DNA of 64,000 bases from CAWCHZ01 sp963795555 (GTDB lineage Bacteria; Actinomycetota; Thermoleophilia; Solirubrobacterales; Solirubrobacteraceae). The translations under genes were made by a program, and so were the position numbers. Where the stretch lies: positions 124,001 to 188,000 of the forward strand of contig CAWCHZ010000001.1 in assembly GCA_963795555.1 (NCBI GenBank). Reading direction: 5' to 3'. Positions within the stretch are counted from its first letter, which is position 1. Every line of letters begins with the position of its first letter. This document shows positions 41,946 to 50,201 of the stretch, piece after piece. The notes under the pieces are model-generated. The model was not told where the DNA came from, searched no databases, and saw only the letters and a list, made by a program, of their open reading frames with translations.

Positions 41946-42012
41946 GAAGGGACGCGGGGGCAGCCTGATGGAGGCCGCTGCGCGTGGCACGGCACAGGAC
42001 GTGGCAGCCTGA
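41942..42012 (+). other. Two consecutive bridging micro-ORFs between pstS and pstC
   Basis: The pstS stop lies in ATGA (41942-41945); that ATG opens MRRDAGAA, ending in TGATG at 41966-41970. The second ATG opens MEAAARGTAQDVAA, ending in TGATG at 42010-42014, whose ATG (42012) starts pstC. The 24 bp at 41959-41982 recur at 42003-42026 with two mismatches, so the second step is a junction duplication (offset 44 bp). No frame gap remains between the two genes. Confidence 0.55.
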
Positions 42013-43016
42013 TGGAGGCTGCGGCGCTGCCCGGTGGCGACCGCTCGCTGATCGAGCGGTCGCCGCTTGCCGGCCTCGGCGATCGCCTGCTGCGCTGGAC
42101 GCTGACCGCGTTGAGCGCGCTGATCCTGGCGCTGATCGTCTTCTTCTTCGTGCGCCTGGCGATCGAGTCGCGCCTGGCGCTATCGCGCTTCGGCGTCATC
42201 GGCTTCGCCTTCAACGGGACCTGGGACGTCTCGCGCGAGATCTACGGCGCGCTGCCGCTGCTGGTCGGCACGCTGATCAGCTCGGCGATCGCGCTGGTGA
42301 TCGGCGTCCCGGTGGCGATCGCCGCGGCGCTCTACCTCACGGAGCTGTGCCCGCGCCGCGCGCGCAGCCTGCTGACCGTGCTCGTCGAGCTGCTGGCCGC
42401 GGTCCCGTCGGTGGTCTATGGGCTCTGGGGGGTCTTCGTGCTGATCCCCGACCTGCGTGGCGTCGAGCACAGCGTCGGCAAGGCGCTGAGCTTCCTGCCG
42501 TTCGTCGACGGCAACGTGGCGGGTCCGAGCTACTTCATCGCCGGGCTGATCCTCGCGATCATGATCCTGCCGATCGTCAGCGCGATCGCCCGGGAGGTGA
42601 TGGCGACCGTCCCCAACGACCACAAGGAGGCCGCGCTGGCGCTCGGCGCGACGCGCTGGGAGATGATCCGCACCGCCGTGCTGCCCTACTCGCGCGCCGG
42701 CATCACCGGTGGCGTGATGCTCGGCCTGGGTCGGGCGATCGGCGAGACGATCGCCGTGACGCTGGTGATCGGCAACGCACCGGTGATCGGCAAGACCATC
42801 TTCGCCCAGGGCTACACGCTGGCGGCGGTGATCGCGAACGAGTTCGGCGAGGCCGCCAACGACCCGATCCACCGCTCGGCACTGATCGCCGCCGGACTCG
42901 TGCTGTTCGTGCTCACGCTGCTCGTCAACGGCGTCGCGCGCGGGCTGGTGCTGCACGCCGAGCGCGGCGTGCGCCTGCCCGCGCCCGAGGTGGCGGAGAT
43001 GGGGCTGGTCGCTTGA
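42012..43016 (+). CDS. pstC: Phosphate ABC transporter permease PstC
   Basis: A 334-residue integral membrane protein with six transmembrane helices, forming the channel with PstA. The N-terminus is cytoplasmic (SLIERSPLAGLGDRLLRW); the long extracytoplasmic loop follows helix 1. The EAA-like motif contacting PstB is HKEAALALGATRWEMIRTAV, and the conserved LLAAVPSVVYGLWGVFVLIP and GLGRAIGETIAVTLVIGN blocks are present. The start ATG overlaps the stop of an upstream micro-ORF. The stop TTGA starts another bridging ORF to pstA. Confidence 0.97.
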   Translation: MEAAALPGGDRSLIERSPLAGLGDRLLRWTLTALSALILALIVFFFVRLAIESRLALSRFGVIGFAFNGTWDVSREIYGALPLLVGTLISSAIALVIGVPVAIAAALYLTELCPRRARSLLTVLVELLAAVPSVVYGLWGVFVLIPDLRGVEHSVGKALSFLPFVDGNVAGPSYFIAGLILAIMILPIVSAIAREVMATVPNDHKEAALALGATRWEMIRTAVLPYSRAGITGGVMLGLGRAIGETIAVTLVIGNAPVIGKTIFAQGYTLAAVIANEFGEAANDPIHRSALIAAGLVLFVLTLLVNGVARGLVLHAERGVRLPAPEVAEMGLVA

Positions 43017-43060
43017 GCGCGCGGACGTTGGTGGCGACGCCGCCCCGGGTGGTCGCATGA
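43013..43060 (+). other. Bridging micro-ORF between pstC and pstA
   Basis: A TTG within the pstC stop context (TTGA, 43013-43016) opens LSARTLVATPPRVVA, 15 codons, closing at TGA 43058-43060, which shares ATGA with the pstA start (43057). The 13 bp at 43006-43018 recur at 43050-43062 with one mismatch (offset 44 bp, counted between repeat copies). Confidence 0.45.
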
Positions 43061-43956
43061 GCACCGTCGACGTCGCCGTGGCCGGCGGCGGGCGCCCGGC
43101 GCTGCCGCCGCTCAGCCGCCGACGCGCGCGCGCCGATCGCCTGATGCGCGGGCTGCTCGGGCTGGGGACTCTGATCGCGCTCGTCCCGCTCGTGCTGGTC
43201 GTCTACTTCCTGATCCGCAAGGGGATCGGCGCATGGAGCTGGCACTTCTTCAGCAGCGATCCGACCGGCAACTTCCTCGGCGACCCCGGCGGCATCCGCA
43301 GCGCGATCCTCGGCACGGTCGAGATGGTCGCACTCGCCGCCGCGATCGCGATCCCCTTCGGCATCGGCGTTGCGCTCTATCTCATCGAGTACGGGCGGGG
43401 CCGCCATTTTGCCAAGGCGGTGCGCTACTTCGTCGACGTCATGACGGGCGTGCCATCGATCGTCTTCGGCCTCTTCATCTACATCACGCTGATCCTGACG
43501 TCAGGCCTCGGCGGCTTCGCGGGCTGGAAGGGCTCGGTCGCGCTGGCGCTGCTGATGCTGCCCATCGTCGTGCGCTCGGCGGAGGTCGTCCTGCTGCTGG
43601 TGCCCGCCTCGCTGCGCGAGGCGGCGCTGGCGCTGGGGTCGCCGCGCTGGCGGGTGGTCGCGCGCGTGGTCCTGCCGACCGCGCTGCCCGGACTGGTGAC
43701 CGGCTCGCTGCTGGCGATCGCGCGTGCGGCCGGCGAGACGGCGCCGCTGCTGTTCACGGCGACGATCGTCAACGGCACGACGTTCGACATCGGCCAGAAG
43801 ATGAACTCGCTGCCCGCCCAGATCTTCAGCGACGTGCAGCAGGCCCAGGACCGGCTCGTCCAGCGCGCCTGGGGCGCCGGGCTGACGCTGGTCGCCCTGA
43901 TCCTGCTCGTCTCGCTGGTCGCTCGCCTGATTGCGTCGAGGAGCCGTTTGCGATGA
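43057..43956 (+). CDS. pstA: Phosphate ABC transporter permease PstA
   Basis: A 299-residue membrane protein with six helices, partner of PstC. Characteristic blocks are GIRSAILGTVEMVALAAAIA, YFVDVMTGVPSIVFGLFIYI and the coupling motif LREAALALGSPRWRVVARVV, followed by ARAAGETAPLLFTATIVNG. The extracytoplasmic loop before the end (KMNSLPAQIFSDVQQAQDR) is typical of the family. Its stop overlaps the pstB start (ATGA), with no bridging ORF at this junction. Confidence 0.97.
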   Translation: MSTVDVAVAGGGRPALPPLSRRRARADRLMRGLLGLGTLIALVPLVLVVYFLIRKGIGAWSWHFFSSDPTGNFLGDPGGIRSAILGTVEMVALAAAIAIPFGIGVALYLIEYGRGRHFAKAVRYFVDVMTGVPSIVFGLFIYITLILTSGLGGFAGWKGSVALALLMLPIVVRSAEVVLLLVPASLREAALALGSPRWRVVARVVLPTALPGLVTGSLLAIARAAGETAPLLFTATIVNGTTFDIGQKMNSLPAQIFSDVQQAQDRLVQRAWGAGLTLVALILLVSLVARLIASRSRLR

Positions 43957-44873
43957 ACTTCCCGAACTTGACCGGTGGCCCGCTATCGCGCAGGCAATCC
44001 GAGGCTGACGAGGTCGACGCCGGTCAGGCGTCGGCTCCGCTGGGCGCGCGGATGACGAGGGAGGGGGTTGTTGGGATGACGTCCGCGCCGTCCAGCGGCT
44101 CGCATCCTGGTGCCCAACGCGGGCGCCAGGTCACCGTGCGCGCGCTCCACGCCTACTACGGCTCCGTCCACGCGGTGCGCGGGATCGACATCGACTTCGT
44201 GCCCAGCCAGGTGATGGCGATCATCGGCCCATCGGGCTGCGGCAAGTCGACGATGATCCGCTGCATCAACCGGATGCACGAGGAGATCCCCGGCGCGCGC
44301 GCCGAGGGACGCGTGCTGCTCGACGACGTCGACATCTACGAGGCCGACGTCAACGTGGTGTCGGTCCGCCGCGTCGTCGGCATGGTCTTCCAGAAGCCCA
44401 ATCCCTTCCCGACGATGTCGATCTTCGACAACGTCGCGGCCGGGCTGCGCCTGACCGGCATGCGCGGGACGCAGCTGCGTGAGCGCGTCGAGCGCAGCCT
44501 GCGCGGCGCGGGGCTCTGGGACGAGGTCAAGGACCGCCTCGGGCACCCCGGCATCGGCCTGTCCGGTGGCCAGCAGCAGCGCCTCTGCATCGCGCGCGCG
44601 ATCGCCGTCGAGCCGGAGGTGATCCTGATGGACGAGCCCTGCTCGGCGCTGGACCCGATCGCCACGCTGCGCGTCGAGCAGCTGATCGACGAGCTCAAGG
44701 CCCACTACACGATCATCATCGTGACCCACAACATGCAGCAGGCGGGCCGTGTCGCCGACTCGACCGCGTTCATGCTCGACGGCCAGCTCGTCGAGGTCGG
44801 CCCGACCGAGAAGATCTTCACGACGCCGGACGATCAGCGCACCGAGGACTACGTCAGCGGGAAGTTCGGTTGA
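43953..44873 (+). CDS. pstB: Phosphate ABC transporter ATPase PstB
   Basis: A 306-residue ABC ATPase powering phosphate import. Walker A is IIGPSGCGKSTMIRCINRM, Q loop MVFQKPNPFPTMSIFDNVAA, signature GLSGGQQQRLCIARAIA, Walker B VILMDEPCSALDP and switch IIIVTHNMQQAGRVADSTAF. It has about 55 extra N-terminal residues before VTVRALHAYYGSVHAVRGID; ATGs at 44052 and 44076 inside that stretch are alternative starts giving the usual 250-270 residues. The ATG at 43953 is favoured by its ATGA overlap with pstA. Confidence 0.96.
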   Translation: MNFPNLTGGPLSRRQSEADEVDAGQASAPLGARMTREGVVGMTSAPSSGSHPGAQRGRQVTVRALHAYYGSVHAVRGIDIDFVPSQVMAIIGPSGCGKSTMIRCINRMHEEIPGARAEGRVLLDDVDIYEADVNVVSVRRVVGMVFQKPNPFPTMSIFDNVAAGLRLTGMRGTQLRERVERSLRGAGLWDEVKDRLGHPGIGLSGGQQQRLCIARAIAVEPEVILMDEPCSALDPIATLRVEQLIDELKAHYTIIIVTHNMQQAGRVADSTAFMLDGQLVEVGPTEKIFTTPDDQRTEDYVSGKFG

Positions 44874-44930
44874 TGCCAGCGACCCCGCAACCCTCACGGC
44901 CGATCCCAGCGACCCCGCACTGTCACGGCT
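44872..44930 (+). repeat. Tandem duplication (30 + 29 bp) between pstB and phoU
   Basis: Copy 1 at 44872-44901 and copy 2 at 44902-44930 share the core CCAGCGACCCCGCA and TCACGGC. A third copy begins as GATGCC at 44931, the phoU start. The repeat therefore moved the start away from the pstB stop by 59 bp. Confidence 0.9.
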
Positions 44931-44932
44931 GA
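44873..44932 (+). other. Bridging micro-ORF between pstB and phoU
   Basis: The pstB stop and the ORF start share TGATG (44871-44875). The 19-codon ORF MPATPQPSRPIPATPHCHG stops at TGA 44930-44932, which shares TGATG with the phoU ATG (44932). The offset of 59 bp is 2 modulo 3. Confidence 0.55.
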
Positions 44933-45633
44933 TGCCCGAGAGCCGGGCACACTTCCACGAAGAGCTGCGCGCGCTCGAGGAGCAGACGCTCGGCGGCCTC
45001 GACATGGTGGTCGCCTCGCTCGCCCGCGCGATGGAGGCGCTCGAGCACCGCGACGTCGAGCTGGCCGGCCTGGTGATCGCCGACGACGACCGCCTCGACG
45101 GCCGTTATCTGGAGGTTCACCAGGGCCTGCTCTCGCTGCTCGCGCGCCAGGCGCCGGTCGCGACCGACCTGCGCATCGTGGCGGCGCTGCTGCACGTCGG
45201 CCAGCACGTCGAGCGGATGGGCGACCAGTGCGTGAACATCGCCAAGCTGATCCCGCTCTCGGGCTACGAGGCGCCCGTCCACGAGGGCTTCCTCGGCCTG
45301 GCCTTGCAGATGGGCCGCCTAGCCGGCTCGCAGGTAGCCCAGGCCAAGCAGTGCTTCGCGCTGCGCGACGTCGCGCTGGCCGAGGACCTGGTGCGCCAGG
45401 ACGCCGAGATCAACCGCCTCAATCGCGAGTGCTTCAAGCTCGCGCTGGACATCGGCGACGATGCCGACGCGCGCGAGTGGGCGATGTTCATGACGCTGAT
45501 CGCGCGCGCGATCGAGCGCATCGGCGACAACGCGGTCGACATCGGCGAGCAGACCGCGTTCGTGGTGACCGGCTTGTTCCGCGAGTTCTCCGACGCCTCG
45601 CGTCCTGGCGCCTCGGCGCGCGCTGGCACCTGA
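44932..45633 (+). CDS. phoU: Phosphate signalling protein PhoU
   Basis: A 233-residue protein of two PhoU three-helix bundles. The first spans HEELRALEEQTLGGLDMVVA to DLRIVAALLHVGQHVERMGD; the second spans LALQMGRLAGSQVAQAKQCF to LIARAIERIGDNAVDIGEQT. The E/D-xxx-D metal-binding motifs VERMGDQCVNIAKL and IERIGDNAVDIGEQ are intact. PhoU restrains the phosphate two-component system and Pst transport. Start ATG 44932 follows the bridging ORF. It is the last gene of the pst operon; the response regulator follows after 150 bp with its own likely promoter. Confidence 0.95.
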   Translation: MPESRAHFHEELRALEEQTLGGLDMVVASLARAMEALEHRDVELAGLVIADDDRLDGRYLEVHQGLLSLLARQAPVATDLRIVAALLHVGQHVERMGDQCVNIAKLIPLSGYEAPVHEGFLGLALQMGRLAGSQVAQAKQCFALRDVALAEDLVRQDAEINRLNRECFKLALDIGDDADAREWAMFMTLIARAIERIGDNAVDIGEQTAFVVTGLFREFSDASRPGASARAGT

Positions 45634-45770
45634 GCGGCGACGCTACCTGAGCGAGCGCGGAGGGCCGCGAGCCGGCGCCTGACGCTCACGTGTTCGGCGC
45701 TATTTGCGGGCGACCCGTTATAAAGTCGTGAACATCGGCGCGCGGGCGCCCATGCACCCGCGCCAGCCTC

Positions 45771-45776
45771 TACACT
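45771..45776 (+). promoter_or_regulatory. Possible -10 element giving a leaderless transcript
   Basis: TACACT at 45771-45776 lies 9 bp before the ATG at 45786, so transcription would start at or near the start codon. No convincing -35 hexamer is present 17 bp upstream. A TATAAA at 45719-45724 is an alternative. Confidence 0.35.
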
Positions 45777-45785
45777 GGGCCGCAA

Positions 45786-46613
45786 ATGACCGCGCTCGCG
45801 TCGGGGGGCCTGGAATCGCTGGCCGACGAACGGGGATCCGCGGCCGGCGGGGTACGGCTGGCGGTCCTCGACTCGGACTCGGGATTCCTGAGGGTGTTGT
45901 CCAAGCGGCTCGATGGGCTCGGCTGGCAGTACCGCGTGCTGGCCAGCCCGGTGCCGCTCGAGACCGTCGTCGCGATGCGGCTCAACGCGTTGGTGATCGA
46001 TCTCTCGGTCCTCGGCCCGGCCGGCTGGGGCTATTTGGAGCGGCTCTGCGCGACGCTGCCCGGGCTCGGCGTGGTCGTCTGCACCGGCCCCTCGACGGTC
46101 GCGCAGCGGGTGCGTGGGCTGCGTCTGGGCGCCGATGACTGGATCGGCAAGCCCTGCCATCCCGAGGAGGTCATCGCCCGCGTCGAGGCCGTCGTCCGTC
46201 GCCGCCGGCGAACGGAGGCGCGCGTGGAGCAGCGGCCGATGACGGCCGGCGAGGTCGAGATCCGCGCCGACCAGTTCCAGGCCTTCGTGCGGGGGCGCAG
46301 CATCGACCTCACGCGGCGTGAGTTCGAGTTGATTCAGCTGCTTGCCGAGGCCGACGGCCAGGTGCTCCAGCGCGAGGAGATCTACCAGCGCGTCTGGGGC
46401 TACGCGATGGCTCGCGGCGATCGCTCGGTCGACGTGTTCGTGCGCAAGCTGCGCCAGAAGCTCGAGCGGGCCTCGCCGGACTGGCGCTACATCCACACCC
46501 ACTTCGGCATCGGCTATCGCTTCGCTGCCGAGCTGATCGACGGCGACGCGGACGGGGCGCAGGACGACATCCTGCTCGCGCTCCAGCCGGAGGTGCTCGC
46601 CGAGCTGGCATGA
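45786..46613 (+). CDS. OmpR/PhoB-family response regulator
   Basis: A 275-residue two-domain regulator. The receiver (residues 23-140) keeps the acidic pair in LAVLDSDSGFL, the phospho-acceptor Asp72 in ALVIDLSVLG and the Lys in DDWIGKPCHPEEV. The C-terminal winged helix has IDLTRREFELIQLLAEADGQ, REEIYQRVWGY, and recognition helix RSVDVFVRKLRQKLE ending in HFGIGYRFAA. A long N-terminal leader precedes the receiver. No histidine kinase is adjacent. Position directly after phoU and the PHO box upstream of pstS make a PhoP role likely but unproved. Confidence 0.88.
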   Translation: MTALASGGLESLADERGSAAGGVRLAVLDSDSGFLRVLSKRLDGLGWQYRVLASPVPLETVVAMRLNALVIDLSVLGPAGWGYLERLCATLPGLGVVVCTGPSTVAQRVRGLRLGADDWIGKPCHPEEVIARVEAVVRRRRRTEARVEQRPMTAGEVEIRADQFQAFVRGRSIDLTRREFELIQLLAEADGQVLQREEIYQRVWGYAMARGDRSVDVFVRKLRQKLERASPDWRYIHTHFGIGYRFAAELIDGDADGAQDDILLALQPEVLAELA

Positions 46614-46636
46614 CGGCTGCGGCAGAGCTGGCATGA
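46610..46636 (+). other. Bridging micro-ORF between response regulator and small membrane gene
   Basis: The regulator stop lies in ATGA (46610-46613). That ATG opens MTAAAELA, 8 codons, closing at TGA 46634-46636 within ATGA of the next start (46633). The 12 bp GAGCTGGCATGA occur at 46602-46613 and 46625-46636, showing a duplication with offset 23 bp. Confidence 0.55.
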
Positions 46637-46983
46637 AGGGCGCGCGCGACGTTGCGATCGTGCTTGCCATCGCTGCGGTGGCCTACGCGGTGCCCGGTGG
46701 CGGCACGGCGCGCGACGGCGTCTCCACGCTGCTGAGCATCGCCTTCCTCGGGACGATCGTCTGGCTGGGCGCCTGGCTCTACCGCCGCAACAGGCTGGCG
46801 TTGGAGACGCTGAGCGAGCGCATGCGCGCGCTGCTCTACGGCTCGCTGGTGGTCGCGACGCTGGCGCTCATCGGCACCCACGTGCTGTGGCGCACCGGCG
46901 GCGGCACGCTCGCCTGGTTCGTGCTGCTGGTCGCTGCATCCGCCGGCCTGTACACGGTCTACCGGGCGTCGCGCGAGTACTGA
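46633..46983 (+). CDS. Small three-helix membrane protein
   Basis: A 116-residue protein with three hydrophobic segments: DVAIVLAIAAVAYAVPGG, TLLSIAFLGTIVWLGAWLY and, after a basic loop (RRNRLALETLSERMR), GSLVVATLALIGTHVL with TLAWFVLLVAASAGLYTVY as a possible fourth. No family is recognised. It is linked to the response regulator by a bridging ORF, so it may be co-expressed with it; uvrC follows after 40 bp with a possible leaderless start (TATCCT about 8 bp before its ATG). Confidence 0.7.
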   Translation: MKGARDVAIVLAIAAVAYAVPGGGTARDGVSTLLSIAFLGTIVWLGAWLYRRNRLALETLSERMRALLYGSLVVATLALIGTHVLWRTGGGTLAWFVLLVAASAGLYTVYRASREY

Positions 46984-47023
46984 CCGCGCGGGAGCGGGGC
47001 GGCTTGCCCCTATCCTCGAATCG

Positions 47024-48919
47024 ATGGACAGCAAGCGCAGTGACGATGCGGCGTCCGAGCGACGCGCGCAGCGGCTCGCCGAGCAGCGCCGGGCGCTGCC
47101 CGGACAGCCAGGCGTCTACCTGTTCCGCGACGACCGCGGCCGCGTGATCTACGTCGGCAAGGCCAAGTCGATCCGCAAGCGCGTCGCATCGCACTTCTCC
47201 AACCCGATGGTCCGCGGCAGCGCCGACTTCGTCGACCAGATCGACGCGATCGAGTCGATCGTCGTCGCCACCGAGGCCGAGGCGCTGCTCGCCGAGCAGA
47301 GCTTCATCAAGCAGTACAAGCCGCGCTTCAACGTCCGCCTGCGCGACGACAAGTCCTACCCCTACATCGCCATCTCGCTCGACGAGGAGTTCCCGCGGGT
47401 CTACTTCACGCGCGAGCGTCATCGGCGCGATCGGCTCTACTTCGGTCCCTATTCGAGCGCCAAGCGCACCCGCGAGACGCTCGATCTGCTGGCGAAGGTC
47501 TTCATGTTCCGCTCCTGCGAAGGCGCCGAGCCGGGGCGCCGCAGCGGCTCGCCCTGCCTGGACTACTTCATCAAGCGCTGCGGCGCGCCGTGCGTCGGCT
47601 ATGTCTCGCGCGAGGAGTACCGCGAAGCGATCGACGGAGTCATCGCGTTTCTGTCCGGACGTTACCGGCAGATCGAGCGGGATCTCGAGCAGCGCATGCG
47701 TGCGGCGGCCGCCGAGCAGGCCTTCGAGCAGGCGACGCTGGAGCGCAACCGCCTGCGCGCCGTGCGGGCGCTGCTCGAGCGCCAGCGCGTGGCTCGCGAG
47801 TCGGTCGGCACGGTCGATGTCGTGGCGGTCGCGGTCGATGACGCCGAGGCCAACGCGCAGGTCTTCCAGATCCGTGACGGCGTGCTGTCAGACCGCCACT
47901 CCTTCTACCTCGACAACGAGGCGCGCGGAGGCGCCCGCGAGGTCGTCGAGGAGTTCCTGCTGCAGTACTACGCCTCCGCGGTCACGATCCCGCCGCAGAT
48001 CGTCGTGCAGCGCGGGCTCGAGCTCGACCCGGCGCTCGCCGAAGCCCTCGCCCAGCGGCGGGGCGGCGGCGTCGAGATCCGTGCCGCCGAGCGTGGCGAC
48101 AAGCGCCGCATCCTCGAGCTGGCGGAGCGCAACGCGCTGCTCGCTCTCGACCAGGAGCGCCTCAAGGCCGAGCGGCGTCGCCTGCGGCGCGCCGAGGCGC
48201 TCGACGGGCTGCAGCGCGCGCTGGCGCTCGACGCGGTGCCGCTGCGGATCGAGTGCTTCGACATCTCCAACATCGGTGGCACCCACACCGTCGCTTCGAT
48301 GGTCGTCTTCGAAGGTGGCGCGCCGAAGAAGGCCGACTACCGGCGCTTCACGATCCGCACGGTGGCCGGCTCCGACGACTATGCGTCGATGGCGGAGGTG
48401 CTGGCCCGGCGCGTGGCCCGCTGGGAGCATGTGCGCGAGCGCTCGCCGCACGAGCCCGACCATGACCCCTCCTTCGCGGCGCTGCCGAGCCTGATCGTGA
48501 TCGACGGCGGCAAGGGGCAGCTGGCCGCCGCGGTGCGGGCGCTCGAGCGCTTCCGCGAGCGTGGCGTCGCGGTAATCGCGCTCGCCAAGCGCATCGAGGA
48601 GATCTTCCTGCCCGCAGTGACGGCCCCGCTGGTGCTCAGCCACGACAGCCCCGAGCTGCAGCTGCTCCAGCGCGTGCGTGACGAGGCCCACCGCTTCGCG
48701 CTCGGCCATCACCGCATCCGCCGCGATCGCGCGATGACCGCCTCGATCTTCGACGAGCTCAGCGGCATTGGACCGGTGCGCAAGCGGGTGCTGTTGAGTC
48801 ATTTCGGCTCGCCCGAGGCGGTGCTCGCGGCGAGCAGCGAGGAGCTCGCGGCGGTGCCCGGAATACCGCCCAAGGTCGCCCGCGAGGTCTACGCCCAGCT
48901 CAACCGGACCAACCGATGA
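47024..48919 (+). CDS. uvrC: Excinuclease ABC subunit C
   Basis: A 631-residue UvrC that makes both incisions in nucleotide excision repair with UvrAB. The N-terminal GIY-YIG nuclease is PGVYLFRDDRGRVIYVGKAK (about residue 26), followed by the FNVRLRDDKSYPYIAISLDE block. A UvrB-binding UVR domain lies near residue 220 (RMRAAAAEQAFEQATLERNR). The RNase H-like 5-prime nuclease has ECFDISNIGGTHTVASMVVF and LIVIDGGKGQLAAA, and two HhH motifs end the protein (ELSGIGPVRKRVLLSHFG, AAVPGIPPKVAREVYAQL). rapZ starts within its stop (ATGA). Confidence 0.97.
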   Translation: MDSKRSDDAASERRAQRLAEQRRALPGQPGVYLFRDDRGRVIYVGKAKSIRKRVASHFSNPMVRGSADFVDQIDAIESIVVATEAEALLAEQSFIKQYKPRFNVRLRDDKSYPYIAISLDEEFPRVYFTRERHRRDRLYFGPYSSAKRTRETLDLLAKVFMFRSCEGAEPGRRSGSPCLDYFIKRCGAPCVGYVSREEYREAIDGVIAFLSGRYRQIERDLEQRMRAAAAEQAFEQATLERNRLRAVRALLERQRVARESVGTVDVVAVAVDDAEANAQVFQIRDGVLSDRHSFYLDNEARGGAREVVEEFLLQYYASAVTIPPQIVVQRGLELDPALAEALAQRRGGGVEIRAAERGDKRRILELAERNALLALDQERLKAERRRLRRAEALDGLQRALALDAVPLRIECFDISNIGGTHTVASMVVFEGGAPKKADYRRFTIRTVAGSDDYASMAEVLARRVARWEHVRERSPHEPDHDPSFAALPSLIVIDGGKGQLAAAVRALERFRERGVAVIALAKRIEEIFLPAVTAPLVLSHDSPELQLLQRVRDEAHRFALGHHRIRRDRAMTASIFDELSGIGPVRKRVLLSHFGSPEAVLAASSEELAAVPGIPPKVAREVYAQLNRTNR

Positions 48920-50079
48920 CCGATCACAGCCAGCGTCGAAGTGCGCGACCTAGTCCGGGCGGGCGCGTTAATGAGGTGGAGGCTGTCGATCAGGCCGAGG
49001 CCGTAGGTCCAGCCGACGCTGTCAGTCGGGTGGAGGCCAGCGACCAGCCCGAGGCCGTTAACCAGATCGACACCGAGATGTCCGAGAGCGCCGCCAAACT
49101 CCAAGACATGGAGGTCACGAGGTCCTCGCGGCTGAGCGAGCGGCTGCTGGGACGGCGTCTGAGCTCACGGCGCGAGCGATCCGGGCAGCCGCGGCGCACT
49201 TCCAAGCTGACCGATCTCGTCGTCATCTCGGGCTTCTCCGGGGCGGGCAAGTCGACGGCGATGCACCTCTTCGAGGACGCCGGCTACTTCTGCGTCGACA
49301 ATCTGCCGCCCGAGATGATCGGCCATCTGGCCGAGCTGTTCATGCATGAGGGATCGAACGTCGAGCGGGCCGCGGTTGTGTCGGACGTGCGCGGTGGTCA
49401 GTACTTCCAGCGACTGATCGACGTGCTCGCGGGATTGCGCGAGATGGGCGTCAGCCAGCGACTGCTGTTCCTCGACGCCGACGACCAGACGTTGTTGACG
49501 CGCTATCAGGAGACGCGGCGGCGGCATCCGCTCGCCAAGACCGGCAGCGTGGCGGACGGGATCGCCATCGAGCGGAGCGCATTGCAGCCGCTCAAGAGCA
49601 GCGCCGACGTGGTCATCGACACCACCGGGCTGAAGGCCTCGATGCTGCGCAAGCGGATCGCCGACGAGATGCTGCCGACGCGGACCGCCGGCAAGCTCGC
49701 CGTGACGTTCTCGTCGTTTGGCTTCAAGCACGGGCCAGCGCGCGACGCCGATCTGGTCTTCGACGTGCGCTTCCTGCCCAACCCCTACTACGAGTCGCGC
49801 CTGCAGATGCTGACCGGCCTGGATCCCGAGGTCGTCGACTACATCGCGCGCGACGGCGCCTTGGACGAGCTCTATGCGCGACTCGAGCCGCTGCTGGATT
49901 ACCTGCTGCCGCACTACGTCCAGGAGGGCAAGGCGCACCTGATCGTGGCGATCGGCTGCACGGGTGGGCGCCACCGCTCGGTCGCGATCGCCGAGCAGCT
50001 CGCCGCGCGCTATCGCGATCGCAACGAGTATCTCGTCGAGGTCTCGCACCGCGACATCGACCGGAGCGGCCGCGCCTGA
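48916..50079 (+). CDS. rapZ: RapZ-family nucleotide-binding protein with long N-terminal extension
   Basis: A 387-residue RapZ (YvcJ) ATP/GTP-binding protein. The conserved part begins near residue 98: LTDLVVISGFSGAGKSTAMH (Walker A 106-113), EDAGYFCVDNLPPEMIGHLA, LFLDADDQTLLTRYQETRRR, VIDTTGL and the C-terminal VAIGCTGGRHRSVAIAEQLA with FDVRFLPNPYYESRLQMLTG. The first 98 residues are extra compared with the usual 285-290-residue protein and contain acidic pseudo-repeats (VEAVDQAEAVGPADAVSRVE) then a basic stretch. In many Gram-positive bacteria mgfK/yvcK and whiA follow rapZ; here they do not. Start overlaps uvrC. Confidence 0.93.
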   Translation: MTDHSQRRSARPSPGGRVNEVEAVDQAEAVGPADAVSRVEASDQPEAVNQIDTEMSESAAKLQDMEVTRSSRLSERLLGRRLSSRRERSGQPRRTSKLTDLVVISGFSGAGKSTAMHLFEDAGYFCVDNLPPEMIGHLAELFMHEGSNVERAAVVSDVRGGQYFQRLIDVLAGLREMGVSQRLLFLDADDQTLLTRYQETRRRHPLAKTGSVADGIAIERSALQPLKSSADVVIDTTGLKASMLRKRIADEMLPTRTAGKLAVTFSSFGFKHGPARDADLVFDVRFLPNPYYESRLQMLTGLDPEVVDYIARDGALDELYARLEPLLDYLLPHYVQEGKAHLIVAIGCTGGRHRSVAIAEQLAARYRDRNEYLVEVSHRDIDRSGRA

Positions 50080-50201
50080 GCGGCGCTGCCGCGACACCGC
50101 AGGGCGGATATCGCCGCTTCGCGGGGTCCGTGGTGGTGTTGTTTACGCCGTCATGACACAGCTCCCGCTAGATCTCCGCGCATGACGACCGCCCTGCGGG
50201 C

